DNA from: Athripsodes cinereus
Taxonomy: Eukaryota; Arthropoda; Insecta; Trichoptera; Leptoceridae
NCBI GenBank assembly: GCA_947579605.1
Contig: OX388309.1
Location: 17,492,713 to 17,556,712, forward strand
DNA length: 64,000 nt
Direction: 5' to 3'
Position numbers and translations under genes: made by a program. Of the stretch, positions 20,201-28,869 are shown in pieces (position 1 is the stretch's first letter; every line of letters begins with the position of its first letter). The notes under the pieces were generated by a model. That model saw only the letters and a program-made list of their open reading frames with translations. It had not been told where the DNA came from and did no database searches.

Positions 20201-22331
20201 CATTTTCCTTGTCAGGTAGACAAGGAGACATATGCCCCAATTCCAAATACTCATTCATGAATGCTGCATATTGTGTGTGCAGCTCTGTATCCTTCTGAAA
20301 CCGTCGCTCCATCGAAAGTAACCTCCTCTTGGCTATTTCAAGAGAGTTTCCCACGTTAGGTGGACATTCCTTGAAGGGTAGACTTACTGAAAATCTGCCC
20401 GACTCATCACGAGTCGTAGTACTAGTAAAGTGTTTCTCGCATAATGTCTCTTCCTGGGTTCGAACCAGAGAATTAGGCACACTTTCTACCTCCCAAAATT
20501 TCTCAATGTTTTTGTTTAATTGATTCAAAGAAATGTAACAAGATACCGGCCTTTGTCTGCTGATTCCTTCAGAGTTCCACGGAATAGCTCCTGCAATGAC
20601 CCATCCTAATTTGGTCTGATGCATCATCGGCTGCTGACGTTGAGCTGACGCATGATTTCCCTGAAGTACCTCCCAAAATACCTGTGCTCCCAATAACAAG
20701 TCTATTGGAGAAGATTTATGGAAGTCAGGGTCCGCTAGCTGCATCTGGGAAGGCACGTGAAAACGTCGTCTGTCCACAGATCGCAGTGGCAAGTTTGATG
20801 TAATTACAGGCAGGACCAAACAGTTGATTTTCCTCCTGTAATCATACAATAAAGAATTAATTGTTATATCTACCTTTTCTTCAATGTGAGTTACCTGTTG
20901 CCGCAGTCCCGAGACTGGCAGATATGCTCCCTTTGTCCGTAAGTTGAGTTTCTCGCATAAACTCTTTGTAATGAAATTCGACTGTGCTGCCGAGTCCAAG
21001 AGTGCTCGTGCCCTAAAAATGCCGCCATCAGGGAGTTGGATCCCAACCATGGCCGTGGATAACAGTACTTCCTCGTCGTTTGAGAGCGAAGCATGGTTCA
21101 CCACAGTAGGAACCTGTGAAATAGGTCCCAGAGTTTCCGTATTTGCTGTCGAATTGTGCACGCTCGGTGTGTGCAATAAGGTGTGATGGTCCCTCCGACA
21201 CACCTTACATCTTCCTCCTGAAGAACAATCCTTGGCAATATGATTCCTTAACATACAGTTACGGCACAGTCGCTGCCTTTTTACCAGCTCCCACCTTTGC
21301 TGAGTCCCCATCGACTTAAACTGCTCACATTGGTTTAATCGATGCTGTGAAGAACAAAGTGGGCAAACTGGGTTTGCTCGTACATTTGCAACCAAGCCAA
21401 CTCCTGCTCGGTTGGAGGTGTTGGATGGTTTGAAGTTTTTGTTGTGAGACGTCGTCTCCAAAATACGTGCTCTCTCCCCAATACATTCGTACAGTTCCTT
21501 TAATGTAGGTAGCTCACCCTGCAAGTGATGCGATTCCCATATGTTACGTGATACTGAATCTAATTTGTTAGCAATTATGTGAATTAACAGGATGTCCCAG
21601 CTGCTTGTGGGTAGTCCCAAACTTTCCAAAGCTCGCGTATGGAGCTGTGAATCATCGATCAATCGCCTTAAAGATTGATATGATTCTGGCTTCACTGGAA
21701 TGAGATTGAAAATGTGATTAACATGTTTGTCCACAATGAGGCGGGTGTTCTCAAATCTCCTTGTTAAGATGTCCCATGCTAAAGAGTAATTAGTGTCTGA
21801 AACTTCCAAAGAAGAAACTAAATTTAAGGCTTCACCCTTTAATGAGCTCAGTAAGTAATGATACTTTTGTAAGTTAGATAAAGAATTATTGTTGCCTACA
21901 AGAGATTTGAATGTATCTTTGTAGTGTAACCATGTTTCATAATTACCATGAAATGTAGGTATTTGAATTGGATTTAACTTAACTTCACATGTGACTTGTA
22001 GTTGATCTTTCAATAATGATTTTGCCTTACTTAAAGTGGTGTAAAATAGTTGTTCAAAAGTATCCCTATACACCACTTCCTCACCATCAATTTCCTCCAA
22101 GTCACATTGCAACATTTCAAATTTTTCAAGCATGCTTTCCATTCTTGATGTCCTTAACTGTAATTCACAAATATCTAAATCTTTCTTACTCAAATAATCT
22201 TTAAAGCGCGTGAGTTGTCCCTTCAAAACGCCTCGCCTTGATATCAATCCTTTGCAAACCTCCATTTCAGAATCACGTGTTTTTTCCATTTTTGAAGTGG
22301 CTGTCCTTGTTTCTCTTTCTCCAGACAACAT
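17247..22331 (-). CDS. BEL/Pao gag-pol polyprotein, 1694 aa
   Basis: One uninterrupted frame from ATG at 22331. Residues 1-110 are charged and helix-prone. About 118-290 is the gag-like region (PIQIPTFHGNYETWLHYKDT, DUF1759 type). A zinc knuckle CX2CX4HX4C lies at 356-369 (CRNCMLRNHIAKDC), followed by a further Cys/His cluster. The aspartic protease active site is at about 443-449 (ALLDSAA, with DSA instead of DTG). The RT has D772 in VLSADIQQYY and the FCVDD pair at 850-851. RNase H has D1025, E1069 and D1099. The integrase zinc finger has H1326, H1331, C1361 and C1364, and its catalytic D1396, D1462 and E1514 are spaced 51 residues for D to E. A C-terminal DUF5641-like domain covers 1600-1694. 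All catalytic residues are present. Plus-strand frames in this interval are shadows. Confidence 0.95.
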   Translation of the reverse strand: MLSGERETRTATSKMEKTRDSEMEVCKGLISRRGVLKGQLTRFKDYLSKKDLDICELQLRTSRMESMLEKFEMLQCDLEEIDGEEVVYRDTFEQLFYTTLSKAKSLLKDQLQVTCEVKLNPIQIPTFHGNYETWLHYKDTFKSLVGNNNSLSNLQKYHYLLSSLKGEALNLVSSLEVSDTNYSLAWDILTRRFENTRLIVDKHVNHIFNLIPVKPESYQSLRRLIDDSQLHTRALESLGLPTSSWDILLIHIIANKLDSVSRNIWESHHLQGELPTLKELYECIGERARILETTSHNKNFKPSNTSNRAGVGLVANVRANPVCPLCSSQHRLNQCEQFKSMGTQQRWELVKRQRLCRNCMLRNHIAKDCSSGGRCKVCRRDHHTLLHTPSVHNSTANTETLGPISQVPTVVNHASLSNDEEVLLSTAMVGIQLPDGGIFRARALLDSAAQSNFITKSLCEKLNLRTKGAYLPVSGLRQQVTHIEEKVDITINSLLYDYRRKINCLVLPVITSNLPLRSVDRRRFHVPSQMQLADPDFHKSSPIDLLLGAQVFWEVLQGNHASAQRQQPMMHQTKLGWVIAGAIPWNSEGISRQRPVSCYISLNQLNKNIEKFWEVESVPNSLVRTQEETLCEKHFTSTTTRDESGRFSVSLPFKECPPNVGNSLEIAKRRLLSMERRFQKDTELHTQYAAFMNEYLELGHMSPCLPDKENAVYLPHHSVFKGTKIRVVFDGSAKTSNGKSLNDNLMKTPTIHNELFTLLINFRKHRYVLSADIQQYYRQINVHERDRDYQRVLWRTSPSEGIGHFRLNSVTYGLSASPYLAMRCLKELSTIYSSIFPLTSQVIERDFCVDDILTGDHDKQTCINLKNELSYLLDKAGMKLTKWRSNLEDLHDTGQNNDSKSLNLEDDFQCKILGLHWNSYEDTFHYKVNIETNTSTSTKRTILSDISKTFDPLGLIGPIVIRAKLLMQKIWQLQIGWDDELPEDIIIAWNFYKRDLQDINIIKIPRRVIVTSTGSADIQIFGFSDASKEAYGCTVYLKSMDEQGRTQINLLCAKSRVAPLKQLTLPRLELSGALLLAGLVKSIKENMGYQGVSTKLFTDSTIVLSWLRASATKMDTFVANRVAEIQRSTEDCQWIHVSSQHNPADLISRGTSVQQLSSSTLWWNGPSFIQEDEKLTECSSTVDIQQDIVVNTTTLVNIESWDIFTRYSSFNRLLRITAYLIRFKNNVTSKTGRRTGPLQVSELQHAHDVLCNIVQGIFFHREIRDLKKDGQVSARSNVKSLNPVLINGILCVGGRLKNSEVPTQQKHPILLPAGHAFTTLIIKYYHYTNLHLGLQGLLAQLRLKYWPLSAKNTIRGVLKHCILCFRYKTPVNYQRMGDLPADRVTATRPFSIVGVDYSGFFNIKSGFTRNAKVVKCYICLFVCFASKAVHLEVVTSMTTEAFLNALKRFVARRGMPIKIYSDNGTNFIGASNDLARIYTQLRASEEEIVNFCSQRWIDWKFIPARSPHFGSLWEAGIKLVKTPLKKALNSQVLNYDSMLTLICQIEASINSRPITSLSSDPTDLNPLTPSHFLIGDSLARLPEPDVSHLPDNRLNHYQKIIAMFKGFWTRWSREYFQGLQQRTKWTHGNERQLKEGDLVLIKDETVPMLWKLGRVVQTHPGPDNVTRVVTLRTQSGLTKRAIHRVALLPEPSEQ

Positions 22332-22785
22332 AATTCACTAGAATGTAATAAATATACAATAATAAAAAGAGAAAACTCAATGCAAAAAATGCCAATCAAT
22401 GAACATTGAAAACACGCGACCATTTTGCAACAATATTCCTCACGAGAATTTACACACAGTTTTTTTTCAATAAAAATGCCGAAAAATGATGGAATCACGG
22501 GTTATCTGCAAAACAATAAAGATAATATTAGTTTTATTTATTAAACAAATGTTTTAAATCAACAATTAGATACGAATACAGTGGTGAAATTGTAGGGTAG
22601 ATATTATTGTAACAATTAACCTTAAAATGTATAATATTTATATAAAATGGCAATGAATCCCCAGATAGTTAAATATATTGATCTATTTGAATGGAAATGT
22701 AATATTATAGGATAGAATTGTAAATGAATAGGAAAATATAGGATACGATACGCAATGATGGATTCGATGTTTTTTCCGAAAGATG

Positions 22786-22802
22786 TCCTGTCACGGTCGC
22801 CA
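22786..22802 (-). other. Primer binding site, tRNA-Arg type
   Basis: The minus-strand TGGCGACCGTGACAGGA lies one base after the 5' LTR end. From family knowledge this sequence complements the 3' end of an insect tRNA-Arg, used for instance by mdg1 and 412. Two more copies occur inside the LTRs (22829-22845 and 16493-16509). Confidence 0.8.
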
Positions 22803-22803
22803 A

Positions 22804-23175
22804 TGTTGTTGTGTCTCGATCGCCTATGTCCTGTCACGGTCGCCAATGTTGTTGTGTCTCGATCGCCTATGTCCCTTCACGATCGCTTAATGTTGAGTTG
22901 TGTGTAAATGATGAGTAATGCAGAACAAACACTGTTTTTTCTTAATTATATTGGATTTAATGTAAAAACTTGTAACAAAATAGAACAGTATAGATATTAA
23001 TGTTATTTGACTGTGTATTGGAGAAGAAGAGGTGGATCAACAAGTGTGTGTGTATTATATACACGTAACCAAAGACAAACCCTGAATTAAATTTATTCGC
23101 CATAGATTATCACCTTATGTCTATAGCCAGTGACCAGTGCTTCATAATTCACCACACAGATGGCAGTATTCAACA
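22804..23175 (-). repeat. 5' LTR of the BEL/Pao element
   Basis: 372 bp, apparently identical to the 3' LTR. It contains the promoter and the start of the transcript (not mapped). Its PBS-proximal end carries the same 43-bp extension (22804-22846) with an internal primer-site copy. Confidence 0.93.
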
Positions 23176-23179
23176 ATTG

Positions 23180-24215
23180 TATATTTGTGTATTTTCACTT
23201 TAGTTAGTACTCATAATATAAAATATATAACTTTTGAAATACTTCGTGATGAATATTGTGGAATTCTTAAAATGTATCATCGTAGCTTGAGACTATTTAA
23301 ATTTGTGTAAATTGTCTATACATACCTACATGTCTATAATTTTGATTATTAGAATGCGTAATGTAGGGTATATGGATATGTGAAAGGTATAGATGTAAAA
23401 AAAATCATAGGTACCTACATTGTACATGCGCCATACAAGTAAAACCTACACATAATGATTAATCAATTATGAAGGACAAAAAAGAACATCTTAATACTGT
23501 ATTGCAGTATGCACTTGACACGGATAAAGGAAAATAATTTTGTGGACAGATGGCATATTCAATGAGAGTGTAATATTATGTGTATCAGAAAGTGTTTATT
23601 TTTATTTATTCCTAAGGGACATAGTATGTTACAGGAAAACAGTAATTAGATGATTAAAGGGGACAAAATATAATATGTTTCATTAATTTCACATCGCGTA
23701 AGCATTTTACCTAAGGAAGTAATATGTATTCAATAATAAAATATAATATACTCATGATGTGCTTTCTTTGATGAATGTTTGGTTAGGTCGGTATATCAAA
23801 TAGAAATTTAAAAATAAATCACTTTCATGGGTTTACGGGATCTTTTCAGAGAGCAGTATATTGTCCTGCATTCTTTACGTCCAAGGAATAAGAGAAAAAG
23901 GAAACGGCTTCTCCCTCAGGACAGATACAATCAATTTTCATTACTCTAGACTTCCTACTAACACAAGACCTGTTCTGGAGTCACGTACTATGTATGTATG
24001 TATTGAATCTCAATTTGGTATAGGTTCGTCGTTTATAAGTATTGAATCGATTTTGTGATATAATCTCGTAAACAATTTACTTATTTGCTATTCCATTGCA
24101 TCCATTTCATTTCGTTTTGTCACACGTTATTCGCTTCATATTTATTTTTTAATTTAATATTAATGCACATGATGTTTTTAATATGGACCCTTGTACAATA
24201 TCATTTTTATTCTTT
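23180..24215. other. Anonymous AT-rich DNA right of the BEL/Pao element
   Basis: Short frames (for example 23861-24058) have no recognisable product. No RNA gene seen. Confidence 0.45.
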
Positions 24216-24275
24216 ATTCTTTATTCTTATCCATCATGCGAAGGCTCGAATTTGAGCACTTGCACTCGTCAGTTA
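24216..24275 (-). other. Repeat tail and CTGACGA stem-loop, minus strand
   Basis: On the minus strand CTGACGAGTGC is followed by AAGT and GCTC, then by an AATAAAG-type repeat tail (plus-strand TTATTCTTTATTC). The layout resembles 9945-9990. It may be the end of a Penelope-like or other retroelement; no coding sequence is attached. Confidence 0.3.
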
Positions 24276-24654
24276 AGCATTACAGTAATATTACATTAAA
24301 AGAGAATAAAAACAGACAAATAATAATACAATAACGGGCACCTAACACCCAGAGAAATATCAATGGCAAAAATCAGAGTGTAAAGAGCTCTGATTTGCAT
24401 CTCGTCAGAAACTGTAAGTAGTCAATTTTAAGCAGACAAGTTGTGAGAATAAAATCGAATGCTGAAATGAGTGTATAAAGCTCAGATCAGCACTCACGTA
24501 CATTGATTATCAACCACTCATACCGGCAGTAACACCCGTTATGATCAACCAGAGGAAGCTTACATTCTGTAAAGACAATCAGAAAAACCGCATTAATCAA
24601 TACATGATATTTTATCTGTCGATATTGTCCAGCTTACAAAATGAACTTACCTAA

Positions 24655-24745
24655 CCATCACAGCGTATCCCAAAAGTAGAGTAGTCAGCGGATTAACTGC
24701 AAGTAATTAAAATACATATTGTCTTCTCTGTACATATTCAGGATG
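24655..24745 (-). pseudogene. Diverged relic of the RT C-terminus repeated at 57400-57500
   Basis: The strand matches, with many differences, the block around 57421-57510 that carries AGTGGGGTAGCCAGCTGACT. That block is itself a relic of the WRSVLSAYPTWDTA-type end of the non-LTR family at 57808-59454. Only about 90 bp are recognisable. Confidence 0.4.
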
Positions 24746-25509
24746 GGTGTCGTGCTTTATCACTGAATTGTAGTTAATTGTCTTGTGATGTGAGTGTATT
24801 ATTTTTAAATTCATTTTTTTGTTAAACATGAATCTAGGTTTTATATTGGGTTAATATAAAGGATAAAATTGTGCTATAAAGTTCAGCTTAACGAATATCT
24901 TGGTGAGATTTGTGATCAATTGACAGATATTTTGTGAAAGCTTACTACTAAGTCTAAAACTCTTTTAATCGGTGAATTGCATTATGAAAAAAACACAACT
25001 TTGTTTGTACTCTGTAGGCTTGAAATATAAAAACAAATTCAACAAATACCTTAACAAACTCCACTCCAAGGCGATACTCATACATTCGATGTTTCCTTGT
25101 ACTTTGCCTACAGATTGAAAATAACCCTCAACATGAAGGGTTTACAAATGATAATTTTAACTATATATATTATATTAATGGTATGAGTGAGGGGATGTAA
25201 GTTTTTGTGATGCTCATACTATGTTTGAGATGATAAGAGATAATGATATATAAATAAATAAGCTAATTTGATGCCCATCACGATATATTTGTTTTGTTGT
25301 CTTCTTTTTAATTTATTTGTTGTTTGAATTTTTTTATTAAATTTTTGATGTTCCTGTTAGTTCTTTTGAATCTGTTGTATTATTTGTGGCTTGTGAATTT
25401 CTGATCGGAGCGTATGTATGTAAATTATTGTTGTTGCTACCTTCAATGTCACTGACTATGCAAGATATACCTTCAGTATAAATATTTTATCGTATTTATT
25501 ATTGTACAT
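24746..25509. other. Anonymous AT-rich DNA
   Basis: No gene or confident repeat seen. Confidence 0.4.
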
Positions 25510-25825
25510 GCACGAGTACTCACACCCCACTAATGGTTGGTAATTCCCAAATATCTCAGGTTAGCAAATTCAGGTACCTGGGAGCAACCATAACGCCAGA
25601 GGGTGATCTCCGGTCGGAATTACCAATCCGCATAGGGGGAGCATCAGATAAAAATGTCGCCTGTTCAATGCGTGCATCATCCCAATCCTTCTACATGGCT
25701 GTGAGTCTTGGCACTTAACCAAGGCTCAAGACCGGAAGATACCAAGCTTTGAAAACAAGTGTCTTAGAAGGATTTTGGATGTCAAATGGTATGAACATCC
25801 GTGCGCCGGCGCACCCAGCAGAGAC

Positions 25826-26032
25826 CAGAGGCCTGAGTCAATAACACATTTTCACGTTACGTTTTCGTTCCGTTAACGTTCGAGTATAGACGAAGTTGTA
25901 AGCAAGTGTCAATTTCGTTGCTAAGATACACAATAGTTACGAAAATTAACACTTTGGCGCAACATCGTCTGCATTTGAACGCTAACGGAACGAAAACGTA
26001 ACGTGAAAATGTGTTATTGACTCAGGCCTCTG
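25826..26032. mobile_element. Fold-back MITE, unit 1
   Basis: About 207 bp with ~85-bp terminal inverted repeats beginning CAGAGGCCTGAGTCAA and ending with the complement. The centre (AAGCAAGTGTCAATTTCGTT to TTAACACTTTGGCGCA) is the same as in unit 2. The arms of this unit match each other (TTTTCACGTTACGTTTTCG) but differ from those of unit 2 at many positions. Non-coding; superfamily unknown. Confidence 0.9.
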
Positions 26033-26236
26033 AGGCCTGAGTCAACAACACACTTTCGTCTCACGTTCCCGCTCCGTTAGCGTTCGGGTGCAGACGATGT
26101 TGCAAGCAAGTGTCAATTTCGTTGCTAAGATACACAATAGTTACGAAAATTAACACTTTGGCGCACCATCGTCTGCACCCGAACGCTAGCGGAGCGGGAA
26201 CGTGACGCGATAGTGTGTTGTTGACTCAGGCCTCTG
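26033..26236. mobile_element. Fold-back MITE, unit 2
   Basis: About 204 bp, directly abutting unit 1 and sharing its GGCCTGAGTCAA ends and its core. The arms (CACGTTCCCGCTCCG, GTTCGGGTGCAGACGA) are GC-richer than in unit 1 and pair with each other. The right end lies at GACTCAGGCCTCTG. Confidence 0.9.
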
Positions 26237-26264
26237 TAATCTCTGTAATACAATAATTTTATGT

Positions 26265-26672
26265 GGTGTGCTGTAAATTTATTTTATGGTTTGATATGAT
26301 TCAATATGTTTTATTTTTATTTTATGATTTGACATGATGAATGTGCTGTAATTTTATTCTATAATTTGACACGACAGTGTGTTTTATTTTTATTTTGAAA
26401 TTCGATGTGATGCAGTGTATTGTAACTTTATTTTATGGTTAGATATGATACAGTTTTTTTTATGATTTGACATGATGCTGTTGATATGTTGTAAATTTAT
26501 TATGTGGTTTATGTGACACAATGTGTTAAATTTTTATTTTTATAATTTGAAGTGATGCAGTATATTTTGTTTTGATTTTAATTTGATACGATGGTGGTGT
26601 TGTACAATTGTTGTTTATAACTATGTATTAAAGGCGTAAGCCGTATGTATTATTATAAATAAATAAATAAAT
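26265..26672 (+). repeat. Degenerate ~37-bp minisatellite within a LINE 3' end
   Basis: Strings like ATTTGACATGATG recur about every 36-40 bp, near 26289, 26328, 26364, 26400, 26438, 26465, 26507, 26546 and 26582. The block ends in the hairpin TTAAAGGCGTAAGCCGTATG and an AAATAAATAAATA tail at 26658-26672. I read it as the repetitive 3' untranslated region of a LINE inserted into the RTE copy. Confidence 0.7.
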
Positions 26673-26999
26673 ACAGGAGAGACGATGGTCCTGACTGGGA
26701 CATGTTTTGAGAATGCCTAATGATAGTTGGCCAAAAAGAGCACTGTTCTTCCGTCCGCAGGGGTTCCGTCAGCCCGGGCGTCCCTCTTTCACAATACACC
26801 GTTCCTATGACAACGATATCAGAGCGCAAGGAATGTCGTGGAAAGAGGTGATGCAATTGGCACAGAGACGCTCTGAATGGAGGAGGCTGGTTTCTGCCCT
26901 GTGCTCTCGAGAGGAGCGTTGAGGACGATGATGATGATGATGATTATTGTTAATGTGTATAGTATGAATTTTATTGACTATTGGTAAATTTTATAACTT

Positions 27000-27295
27000 T
27001 AAATGGAATGTTACAATTTTGCAGATTAATTTTGATTTTCTATAATCGGTTTACCTAACTATTAACACCCAAATGTTTAGATGGATATAAAGTTGGTCAT
27101 TTTTGTCGGAATATTTTTATTGTTAGGAATTAATGTGATTTTATATTCTTTAGTTTCTAATGTATGTTTTTATTTTTAAGGTTGTTTTTATGTAATGTAT
27201 GGAATATTGTTTGTGTAATTTTGCAGTTTTTCTGTCAAATTTATTGTTATGCAATAGGCTCTCATGCCGTAAAATGTATTAATAAATAAATAATA
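27000..27295 (+). repeat. LINE 3' tail
   Basis: AT-rich non-coding DNA ending in ATAGGCTCTCATGCCGTAAA and a TAATAAATAAATAAT tail, a variant of the GGC-loop-GCCGT tail. No coding part is preserved. Confidence 0.6.
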
Positions 27296-27729
27296 TAATG
27301 TTTATTTACATTGTGATTCCAAATTGATAATAAGTGATGACAGCGGGAGATATTAATATTTTATATCTCTTGCGTTTCATCCATGTAAGGAAAGTCCTTT
27401 AAAAGGATCACAAAATCTCTGTAATACGTTATTAATTTAATTATTTCCTTCTGGAATTACTGGACTTAACTCTTGATTTATGATAATATGGTATTACAAA
27501 ATAGATCATTTTAATACGTTTATTTTGTTTTTAATATGTATATATATACATTTTATCCCCGTCGGTTCCTCAATTCTGCGGATCGTGACATTCATGCCTC
27601 CACCTCGAGCTGAATGGAGTGGGGGAGGTTGCCAAAATAAAGTAAGAATGTCAAAGCGCTGAGTCAAAGTTCTAAACTGATTCGGTGTGCCTTGATACGA
27701 ACTCATGCCAGGTTAGTTAGATTATTATG
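27296..27729. other. Intergenic DNA with a GC-richer patch
   Basis: 27560-27710 is less AT-rich (GCCTCCACCTCGAGCTGAAT), with opposing short frames but no recognisable product. Confidence 0.35.
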
Positions 27730-28480
27730 ACATGTTTTGTTTTAGATATGCAGGCCTCACACATTGAGCTCTGTGTGGCCTGTTTTTATTCAACCGCTCT
27801 ATCTTGTTGGTACTTGACCCCTTCCACAGTCCCAGCTATTGTTACTCTTTCCAGTTTTGGGGTACCTTTCTCGCAACGGGTCCAGAAAATAGGAACACAC
27901 ATTGTCTGCATTTAGTTAAAAGTCATGTGTAAGTTAAAGTTAAGCTCCCTGGGGATGGATTCATTGATCCTATGTTCAGGCCAATGCACTCGGAGCAACC
28001 TTCCCCAGCACACATCTTAAATGCATCGATCTGTGCGCGCTCGCTAACTCGCAGCGTCCACGTTTCATATAAAAATATGCTGAACATGGAGGTCTCTACC
28101 AGTCTTTTCTTTGTATTTCTCGTGATTTCACGGCCTTTTCAAATTTTATCAAGACAACCCATTGTACTCTTCGACACCTGCGTGTGGCGGTTTACTTCTT
28201 AGTTGCTCGTGTCTCTATCATTTATAAGAGAACCTAGATATACAAACTTATTGACAAAGTTAATTCCCAGGAAATAATGCTCTGTGTTCGTAAGTCTACC
28301 TATTCGATTAACAATCATTGGGTTCTTTTATTGCAGTAATCTTTAGCCCAAACTTTAGCACGAGTCAATCCAGATGATGCAACAAATCAGTTGTGATTCC
28401 GTCGCTTCTAGCAATCTTATTTTTCAAGTGGACTTGTCTCGGTGTTGCATCCTTCTGGGAGCCATTGTCTAGAGTGTCCT
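27730..28480 (-). pseudogene. Decayed non-LTR reverse transcriptase, C-terminal half
   Basis: Reading the minus strand from 28480 down, FVNKFVYLGSLIND gives way to REITRNTKKRLVETSMF, then YETWTLRVSERAQIDAFKM (about 28075-28000), and towards 27780 a GTPKLERVTIAGTVEG region. These are the strands after the RT palm in LINEs of the RTE type. Several stops and frameshifts interrupt it and the catalytic YADD is not found. Short plus frames here are shadows. Confidence 0.7.
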
Positions 28481-28729
28481 TGTGGAGGTTTTCGCAGTTA
28501 CTTCGCGACCTACTCATCTTGTTTTGCTCGGATATTGTGCGGATAAATAGGAGTCTATAGACTCTATAGCTCCTGAAATATCCGGGTGTGAGGTGTTCAT
28601 CTCTTTAATTCTCGGATATCGGGGTGCAATAAGTGTCTTCAAGGAGTCATATTTTGGTTGCAAGTCACGGGTTAAGACCATAACTTGCCTTAATTGAGGC
28701 AACGAACATTCTGTGGTGATCTTTTGTTT

Positions 28730-28865
28730 GCTTGTTTGTTTTTGTTAGTTTATTTTTTTTTGTTTTGAATATTGTGAATATTAAGTTATTATGTATGAAT
28801 TGTATCTCTTTGCACATCGCATAGGCCAAAAGCTGTAATGATGTGCAAATGATATTTAAAGAGGC
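28730..28865 (+). repeat. 3'-tail hairpin of a non-LTR element (copy 2)
   Basis: A perfect 10-bp stem, TTTGCACATC (28809-28818) with GATGTGCAAA (28840-28849), encloses GGCCAAAAGCTGT, the same loop as at 667-702. T-rich sequence precedes it and GATATTTAAAGAG follows, as in copy 1. Confidence 0.65.
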
Positions 28866-28869
28866 ATTG

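Larger units (their letters stand above)
16468..23175 (-). mobile_element. Complete BEL/Pao LTR retrotransposon, 6708 bp
   Basis: Two 372-bp LTRs look identical by eye. ATTG occurs at 16464-16467 and 23176-23179 as a 4-bp target duplication. Read on the minus strand, the order is 5' LTR (22804-23175), primer binding site, a ~455-bp leader, one gag-pol frame, a ~400-bp 3' untranslated region, polypurine tract and 3' LTR (16468-16839). The domain order protease, RT, RNase H, integrase in one polyprotein, together with the family's accessory domains, identifies BEL/Pao. No envelope-like frame is present. LTR identity and an unbroken 1694-residue frame indicate a young and possibly still competent copy. 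Confidence 0.95.
25510..26946 (+). pseudogene. RTE-like LINE RT, split by an 867-bp insertion block
   Basis: 25510-25805 encodes, with one frameshift, the post-palm RT region (VSKFRYLGATITPEGDL, then ILLHGCESWHLTKAQDRKI and CLRRILDVKWYEHP). The same protein resumes at 26673 (MPNDSWPKRALFFRPQG, then SWKEVMQLAQRRSEWRRLV) and ends in CSREER, a stop and a GAT-repeat tail to 26946. The block between, 25806-26672, is foreign: two fold-back MITEs and a LINE 3' end. Endonuclease and RT core are missing. The element belongs to the same family as 11055-11330 and 6004-6057. Confidence 0.85.

Noticed and set aside
17287..21186. Plus-strand frames inside the BEL/Pao element
   Set aside because: Shadows of the minus-strand polyprotein.
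28514..28702. 62-codon minus-strand frame
   Set aside because: No recognisable domain; it lies between LINE relics and does not extend either.
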